This document shows positions 7,031 through 10,620 of a stretch of DNA of 10,620 nt, piece after piece. Numbering within the stretch: position 1 is the stretch's first letter; every line of letters begins with the position of its first letter. The notes beneath the pieces are model-generated. The model was not told where the DNA came from. It did no database searches and was given only the letters and a program-made list of their open reading frames with translations. Position numbers and translations under genes: made by a program. This DNA comes from Thiotrichaceae bacterium (GTDB taxonomy: Bacteria; Pseudomonadota; Gammaproteobacteria; Thiotrichales; Thiotrichaceae): assembly GCA_027009095.1 (NCBI GenBank), contig JALVDG010000221.1, positions 1-10,620 of the forward strand. Reading direction: 5' to 3'.

Positions 7031-7172
7031 GTAACTACTCATCTTAAACTCTATTTTTCCCGATTTTTGCGTTAAAAGTGCTCATTTATACTCATAAATT
7101 CTGCCATTTTGCCTTGAACTCGGACAAAATAGAGTACAATCTAATTAGTTACTGGTTGTGCTGAGTAGTTAC
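7031..7172. repeat. MITE-like nested-palindrome repeat, copy B
   Basis: The outer arms are gtaactactca (7031-7041) and tgagtagttac (7162-7172), perfect over 11 bp. The inner arms, ctctattttt (7049-7058) and caaaatagag (7125-7134), allow a roughly 20 bp imperfect stem that continues through cccgattt and its partner aactcgga. A degraded second right end, ctaattagttac, is at 7141-7152, at the same place as in copy A. The orientation is the same as copy A, and it is about 10 bp shorter. It carries no coding potential. It fills much of the 392-base gap between the SDR gene and minC. Confidence 0.85.
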
Positions 7173-7237
7173 TATTTTAATTACTTTGATAGCAATGAAA
7201 TTTTTGTTTAACTAGTTTATTATGGAGAATCTGAGAG

Positions 7238-7246
7238 TGTTATAAT
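7238..7246 (+). promoter_or_regulatory. Extended -10 promoter candidate for minCDE
   Basis: TGTTATAAT is an exact extended -10 element (TGn followed by TATAAT at 7241-7246). No good -35 hexamer lies 16-18 bp upstream, which extended -10 promoters tolerate. It lies 66 bases past repeat copy B and would give a leader of about 130 nt before minC. The remaining DNA up to 7370 is very AT-rich with no gene, so other start sites are possible. Confidence 0.5.
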
Positions 7247-7370
7247 GTATACTAGCTTTTTGTAATAATTAAAAAAATATGAATAAAATAAGTAGTATTT
7301 GGTTCTTTTAGTATAGACTTATATGCAAATCGTATTATTTTGATAACTTAAAATTAATCAAAAAGATAAA

Positions 7371-7375
7371 AGGGA
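7371..7375 (+). promoter_or_regulatory. Shine-Dalgarno that decides the TTG start of minC
   Basis: AGGGA lies 7 bases before TTG 7383. The in-frame ATGs at codons 14 and 16 have no comparable site and would remove the ELKG strand that aligns with the E. coli MinC N-terminus. Confidence 0.75.
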
Positions 7376-7382
7376 TTTTATT

Positions 7383-8147
7383 TTGACACTGACGCAATCT
7401 GTTTTAGAGCTAAAAGGCGAGATGCTGATGCTCAACGTACTACGTTTATACGATATAAATATTGAGAATATCGAGTCAGCATTACAATTAAAGCGGGATG
7501 AAGCTCCCATGTTCTTTATTCAAAGTCCTATTGTAATTGATTGCTCTAACCTAGGTGAGCAAGGAAAATTACTTGACCTGCGTGCATTGCGTCGTATTTT
7601 AGTGAAAATGGATTTTGTTCCTGTAGGGTTGCGTGGAATTGCTGATGGGATGCGGGCAGCAGCATTAGCCGCAGGGTGGAATATTTTACGCACTCCTGCT
7701 CGACCTCCCTCAAAAGATAAAAAAGTATTAGCAAAAGAGAAGAAATCCTCTATTGCCAAGAGTGATATAGAGTCAGAAAAAGTTGCGGATAACCCAGTCG
7801 AACCAGTCACTATTCAAAAGAGCAATATGACGATAGAGCGTCCTATTCGCTCAGGTCAGCAAGTTTATGCTGAAAATGCTGATTTAATTGTATTATCGCA
7901 AACCAGTGCAGGTTCAGAAATTATGGCGGATGGCTCTATCCATGTATACGGACCTTTGCGTGGTAGAGTCTTAGCAGGTGTTAAAGGAGATACAACAGCA
8001 CGTATTTTCTGTCGCTCATTAGAAGCTGAATTGATTGTTATTGCGGGTTGTTATCAACTACTGGATGAAAGCGATACAAATTTACAAGGTAAGCCAGCAA
8101 TGATTTATTTAGATCAAGATAAGCTAATAATAGAGCCTTTGATTTAG
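7383..8147 (+). CDS. minC: Septum site-determining protein MinC
   Basis: MinC is the FtsZ antagonist of the Min system. MinD recruits it to the membrane, where it blocks Z-ring assembly away from midcell. The 254-residue protein (E. coli: 231) has an N-terminal domain (about 6-105) beginning VLELKG, where E. coli has IELKG, which supports the TTG start. A charged, low-complexity linker (about 107-145, many Lys/Ser/Glu) accounts for the extra length. The C-terminal beta-helix domain (about 152-254) contains RPIRSGQQVYA, then DLIVLSQTSAGSEIMADGSIHVYG, RGRVLAGVKGD, ARIFCRSLEAELIVIAG and a final LIIEPLI. The RSGQ and LRGRxLAG segments belong to the conserved surface that binds MinD in the family. 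minD follows after 51 bases. Confidence 0.97.
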   Translation: MTLTQSVLELKGEMLMLNVLRLYDINIENIESALQLKRDEAPMFFIQSPIVIDCSNLGEQGKLLDLRALRRILVKMDFVPVGLRGIADGMRAAALAAGWNILRTPARPPSKDKKVLAKEKKSSIAKSDIESEKVADNPVEPVTIQKSNMTIERPIRSGQQVYAENADLIVLSQTSAGSEIMADGSIHVYGPLRGRVLAGVKGDTTARIFCRSLEAELIVIAGCYQLLDESDTNLQGKPAMIYLDQDKLIIEPLI

Positions 8148-8187
8148 CAACCCCCCCTTTGTGTAAGTTTAAAAAATTAAGAATTTT

Positions 8188-8191
8188 GGAG
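8188..8191 (+). promoter_or_regulatory. Shine-Dalgarno for the TTG start of minD
   Basis: GGAG lies 7 bases before TTG 8199. The next in-frame ATG is at codon 50, past the Walker motif, so TTG is the only sensible start. Confidence 0.8.
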
Positions 8192-8198
8192 AAAATAA

Positions 8199-9005
8199 TT
8201 GAGTAGAGTAATTGTTGTCACATCAGGGAAAGGTGGTGTTGGCAAAACAACAACCAGTGCTGCATTTTCGGCAGGATTAGCAAGTAAAGGGTATAAAACC
8301 GCAGTCATTGATTTTGATGTGGGTCTGCGTAATCTCGATTTGATAATGGGTGTAGAACGTCGCGTAGTTTATGACTTCGTTAATGTTATTAATGGCGAGG
8401 CGACATTGCGTCAAGCATTGATAAAAGATAAACGAGTGGATAATCTCTACATTCTTCCTGCATCACAAACGCGTGATAAAGATGCCTTAACAGAGGAAGG
8501 TGTTGAAAATGTTATCAATGATCTTAAAGATGATGGTTTTGATTATATCATTTGCGATTCTCCTGCGGGTATCGAAAAAGGTGCATTTATGGCACTTTAT
8601 TTTGCAGATGAAGCCATAATTGTGACGAACCCTGAAGTATCATCAGTACGAGATTCAGATCGTATTTTAGGTATTTTACAAAGTAAATCACGGGCAGCAG
8701 AAGAGGGTAATGTAGTCAAAGAACATTTAGTAATAACACGTTACTCTCCAGAGCGTGTCGATAGTGGCGATATGATTAGTCTTGATGATATAGTCGAAAT
8801 TTTATCAGTACCATTATTAGGCGTTATTCCAGAATCAGGTTCTGTTTTGCAGGCATCAAATAGTGGTATACCCGTTATTATGGACAAAGAAAGCAGAGCA
8901 GGACAAGCCTATATGGATATAGTTGGACGCTTCCTTGGAGAAAAAATAGAGCATCGTTTTTTAGATGTTGAAAAACAGGGCTTCTTTAAGAAGTTGTTCG
9001 GTTAA
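8199..9005 (+). CDS. minD: Septum site-determining ATPase MinD
   Basis: MinD is a ParA/MinD-type P-loop ATPase. It dimerises on the membrane in its ATP form, recruits MinC, and is released when MinE triggers hydrolysis. It has 268 residues, the normal size. The deviant Walker A, KGGVGKT, is at 11-17 with the signature Lys11 and Lys16. IDFDVGLRNLD at 37-47 is the switch I region with Asp40, and DSPAGIE at 120-126 is switch II. VTNPEVSSVRDSDR (142-155) is the usual MinD signature. The C-terminal end, DVEKQGFFKKLFG, is the amphipathic membrane-targeting helix. The start codon is TTG. The final TAA overlaps the minE Shine-Dalgarno, implying translational coupling. Confidence 0.98.
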   Translation: MSRVIVVTSGKGGVGKTTTSAAFSAGLASKGYKTAVIDFDVGLRNLDLIMGVERRVVYDFVNVINGEATLRQALIKDKRVDNLYILPASQTRDKDALTEEGVENVINDLKDDGFDYIICDSPAGIEKGAFMALYFADEAIIVTNPEVSSVRDSDRILGILQSKSRAAEEGNVVKEHLVITRYSPERVDSGDMISLDDIVEILSVPLLGVIPESGSVLQASNSGIPVIMDKESRAGQAYMDIVGRFLGEKIEHRFLDVEKQGFFKKLFG

Positions 9006-9010
9006 GGAGG
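9004..9010 (+). promoter_or_regulatory. Strong minE Shine-Dalgarno overlapping the minD stop
   Basis: AAGGAGG, nearly full complementarity to the 16S tail, starts inside the minD TAA and ends 5 bases before ATG 9016. It decides the minE start against an upstream in-frame ATG at 8965 that lies inside minD. Confidence 0.9.
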
Positions 9011-9015
9011 TCATC

Positions 9016-9282
9016 ATGGGATTATTTGATATCTTTAGGCAGAACAGAAAAAAGAATACTGCCACTCTAGCGAAGGAACGCTTGCAGATATTAATTGCAC
9101 ATGAGCATGCGAGCGGAAATGGACTTAACGCTCCAGACTACTTGCCGCAATTACGCAATGAAATTATGGAAGTTATCCGAAAGTACGTTGCTGTGGATGA
9201 TAAAAGTGTTAACGTAAATCTTGAAAAAGGTGATGACTTTGATGTGTTGGAACTAAATATTACCTTGCCAGACAGACAATAA
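9016..9282 (+). CDS. minE: Cell division topological specificity factor MinE
   Basis: MinE stimulates MinD ATP hydrolysis and drives the pole-to-pole oscillation that confines MinC to the poles. The 88 residues match the E. coli length. The N-terminal MGLFDIF is the amphipathic membrane-binding segment. AKERLQILIAHEHA (about 18-31) is the MinD-contact region, and LPQLRNEIMEVIRKYV with the following VNVNLEKGDDFDVLELNITLP form the dimerisation domain. ATG 9016 is preferred because of its excellent Shine-Dalgarno sequence and the standard MGLFD start. It is the last gene of the min operon, and 92 bases separate it from the next ORF. Confidence 0.97.
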   Translation: MGLFDIFRQNRKKNTATLAKERLQILIAHEHASGNGLNAPDYLPQLRNEIMEVIRKYVAVDDKSVNVNLEKGDDFDVLELNITLPDRQ

Positions 9283-9374
9283 AAAAATGAGTCCACGACG
9301 CAACAATGTGGAATATTATCAGGCTAAATAGAAATACTAAAAATAAATAAAATAAGTCAGTAAAGGTAGATAAA

Positions 9375-9896
9375 ATGAAAAAATGGTATATGTTGACCTT
9401 AATCGGTCGCGATAAATCAGGTATTGTGGCAAAAGTCACACAAACGCTATACCAACATAACTGTAATCTAGGGGAGGCATCAATGCTTCGTTTAGGTGGT
9501 AACTTTACGATTATGCTAATGGTAGAAACTTCTCGCTCAAGTGAAGAGCTATATACCTTTATTTTTCCCTTCGCTAAAAAAAATAACTTTCAATTACATG
9601 TCGATCCAATAGAAGGTCGTTTACATCGGCATAAAGAATCGGAGGTTCATATCAGTGTGCATGGTGCTGATCGTGCGGGAATTGTTGCACAGGTTACGAC
9701 ATCCCTAATGAAAGCAGGTCTTAATATTTTAAATTTAAGATCTGATGTTGCGGGTACTGAAGATGCGCCTATTTATATCATGACCTTCTCAGGTCAAGCA
9801 GAAAAAGGTGTAGAAGCCTTAGAGTCAGCCGTAAGTGAACTATTAAAAGATAATATTGAAATACAGCTACAGACAGAAGACACCTTGTTTGGGTGA
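9375..9896 (+). CDS. Two-ACT-domain protein, GcvR-like
   Basis: The 173-residue protein is built from two ACT domains. The first (about 3-80) has the loop GRDKSGIVAKVTQ (11-23); the second (about 90-167) has HGADRAGIVAQVT (96-108). ACT domains bind amino acids or other small ligands. Two ACT domains with no enzyme or DNA-binding part match GcvR, which in E. coli represses glycine cleavage genes through GcvA. No gcvA or gcv gene is visible here, so that role is only an analogy. AAAGG lies about 8 bases before the ATG. The protein is somewhat shorter than E. coli GcvR (190). The deformylase gene follows 65 bases downstream in the same direction. The 92-base gap from minE shows no clear promoter or terminator. 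Confidence 0.85.
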   Translation: MKKWYMLTLIGRDKSGIVAKVTQTLYQHNCNLGEASMLRLGGNFTIMLMVETSRSSEELYTFIFPFAKKNNFQLHVDPIEGRLHRHKESEVHISVHGADRAGIVAQVTTSLMKAGLNILNLRSDVAGTEDAPIYIMTFSGQAEKGVEALESAVSELLKDNIEIQLQTEDTLFG

Positions 9897-9961
9897 AATT
9901 CAAGCGAATTATTACCTCTTACTAATAATAAAAATGCAACTACTTAGAAGGTAGATTTTTT

Positions 9962-10465
9962 GTGATACTAGATATTATTCTTTACCCAGATGAACGCCTA
10001 AAGCAAAACTCTCTTCCTGTTGAGTCTTTTGATGATGAATTTCAAACCTTTATTGATGATTTAGAAGAAACACGACTTGCAGGTCCTGGAGCTGTTGGAA
10101 TAGCTGCAATTCAGGTAGGGCGAGCGCAACGTGTTGCTATTGTCGATGTTTCTAATATGCGTAAACCAGTTGAAAATCATGGTCATTTGATTTTAGTAAA
10201 CCCAGAAATTACAGCATGGGATGATTACGAAATAGGACGAGAAGGCTGTTTATCTGTTCCTGATTTTACAGGTAATGTTATTCGTGCAACAACAATTACC
10301 CTGAAATCTCAAGACCGCTATGGTGAATACCATGAATATAAAATGACAGGTTTTGAGGCAAGAGCTGTTCAGCATGAGATAGATCATCTAGATGGAAAAT
10401 TATTTCTTGATCGCGTTGTGAGTCGCTCAACTGATTTATTTAAGCGTAAGAATTATAAAAAATAA
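9962..10465 (+). CDS. def: Peptide deformylase (GTG start)
   Basis: Peptide deformylase removes the formyl group from the initiator Met of new proteins, using a metal ion (usually Fe2+) in the cytosol. The 167 residues are the normal length. Motif 1 reads AVGIAAIQ at 44-51 (family consensus GxGxAAxQ) with Gln51 kept. Motif 2 is EGCLS at 94-98 with metal ligand Cys96. Motif 3 is QHEIDHLDG at 137-145 with His138, catalytic Glu139 and His142. All catalytic residues are therefore present, but the first Gly of motif 1 is Ala and the usual Pro before Gln is Ile. GTG 9962 is chosen because ILDIILYPDERL aligns with the family N-terminus and AGAAGG lies about 10 bases upstream. fmt does not follow, so this could be the main or a second deformylase. 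Confidence 0.93.
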   Translation: MILDIILYPDERLKQNSLPVESFDDEFQTFIDDLEETRLAGPGAVGIAAIQVGRAQRVAIVDVSNMRKPVENHGHLILVNPEITAWDDYEIGREGCLSVPDFTGNVIRATTITLKSQDRYGEYHEYKMTGFEARAVQHEIDHLDGKLFLDRVVSRSTDLFKRKNYKK

Positions 10466-10488
10466 TCGATAAAAAGAGGTCAGGGGAC

Positions 10489-10521
10489 ATACAGTGACTT
10501 TATAAAAACAGACTGTATAAT
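10489..10521 (+). promoter_or_regulatory. Promoter with embedded inverted repeat before the Uma2-like gene
   Basis: GTGACT (10494-10499) and a perfect TATAAT (10516-10521) are 16 bp apart. A 7 bp perfect inverted repeat, atacagt (10489-10495) and actgtat (10512-10518), overlaps both elements and could be an operator. The start of transcription would fall near 10528, about 30 bases before the ATG. Confidence 0.6.
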
Positions 10522-10556
10522 GGATTGCGTGTCGAGAACTAAGAAAGGTGTATGTC

Positions 10557-10620
10557 ATGTCAGCTTTAGCCGAACAAATAGAAAATACTATCAGCGTTGA
10601 AGAGTACCTCAGTGGCGAAC
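10557..10620 (+). CDS. Start of a Uma2-family (PD-(D/E)XK fold) protein, 3' partial
   Basis: Only 21 codons are present, reading MSALAEQIENTISVEEYLSG and then Glu. The ISVEEYLxGE pattern near the N-terminus is typical of Uma2-family proteins, a PD-(D/E)XK nuclease-fold family often found in many copies in cyanobacteria and large sulfur bacteria; their role is mostly unknown. ATG 10557 has AAGG 8 bases upstream. The ATG at 10552 is out of frame and stops after five codons. It has its own promoter, so it is probably independent of def. The identification rests on a very short stretch. Confidence 0.55.
   Translation, partial: MSALAEQIENTISVEEYLSGE

Noticed and set aside
8965..9015. Longer minE start at ATG 8965
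   Set aside because: It lies inside minD, lacks a ribosome site, and adds 17 residues not seen in MinE; ATG 9016 has AAGGAGG at ideal spacing.
9288..9316. tccac/gtgga pairing after minE as a terminator
   Set aside because: Only 5 bp of stem with an 11-base loop and no T tract.
10474..10486. aagaggtcagggg, also found inverted inside repeat copy A (4821-4833)
   Set aside because: A 13-base match between two places in 10 kb is near chance expectation and no homology extends around it; copy B lacks it.

Overview
This AT-rich window most resembles a gammaproteobacterial chromosome. MnmG, RsmG, MinC, MinD and MinE read very much like their Escherichia coli counterparts, and a full minC-minD-minE cluster is present. 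The low GC content, a dispersed palindromic repeat and a Uma2-type gene at the right edge would fit a Thiotrichales-like sulfur-oxidising lineage. That placement is an impression from composition and gene content, not a demonstrated assignment.

Layout, left to right. Bases 1-1236 hold the 3' part of a gene for a DUF3530-like alpha/beta-hydrolase-fold protein with a long Ser/Thr/Glu/Ala-rich N-terminal segment. A strong palindromic terminator (1268-1327) closes it. Next is the tRNA/rRNA modification pair mnmG-rsmG (1438-3961). It is followed by an exported SLT-family lytic transglycosylase (4058-4738) rather than the parA-parB pair often found there. A convergent minus-strand gene (4922-5809) encodes a two-TM protein with a periplasmic sensor-like domain and no cytoplasmic output domain. 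A divergent intergenic region with an operator-like palindrome separates it from a YeeZ-like atypical SDR protein (6106-6990). Then come minC-minD-minE (7383-9282), a two-ACT-domain GcvR-like protein (9375-9896), a peptide deformylase (9962-10465), and the promoter and first 21 codons of a Uma2-family gene (10557-end).

Two copies of a 140-150 bp non-coding, nested-palindrome repeat lie at 4754-4905 and 7031-7172. They share 11-12 bp terminal inverted repeats and have the same orientation, and they bracket the sensor and SDR genes. This MITE-like element is the clearest structure the genes do not explain. The left copy ends almost exactly where the sensor gene stops, and that stop is a run of three different in-frame stop codons.

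How the genes work together. mnmG-rsmG act in translation fidelity (tRNA wobble uridine and 16S rRNA methylation). minCDE position the division septum; minC and minD start with TTG, while minE has ATG and a near-perfect Shine-Dalgarno overlapping the minD stop. The transglycosylase acts on peptidoglycan. Apart from the repeat and the orphan sensor, the content is ordinary housekeeping, and I see no convincing defence, biosynthetic or CRISPR system.
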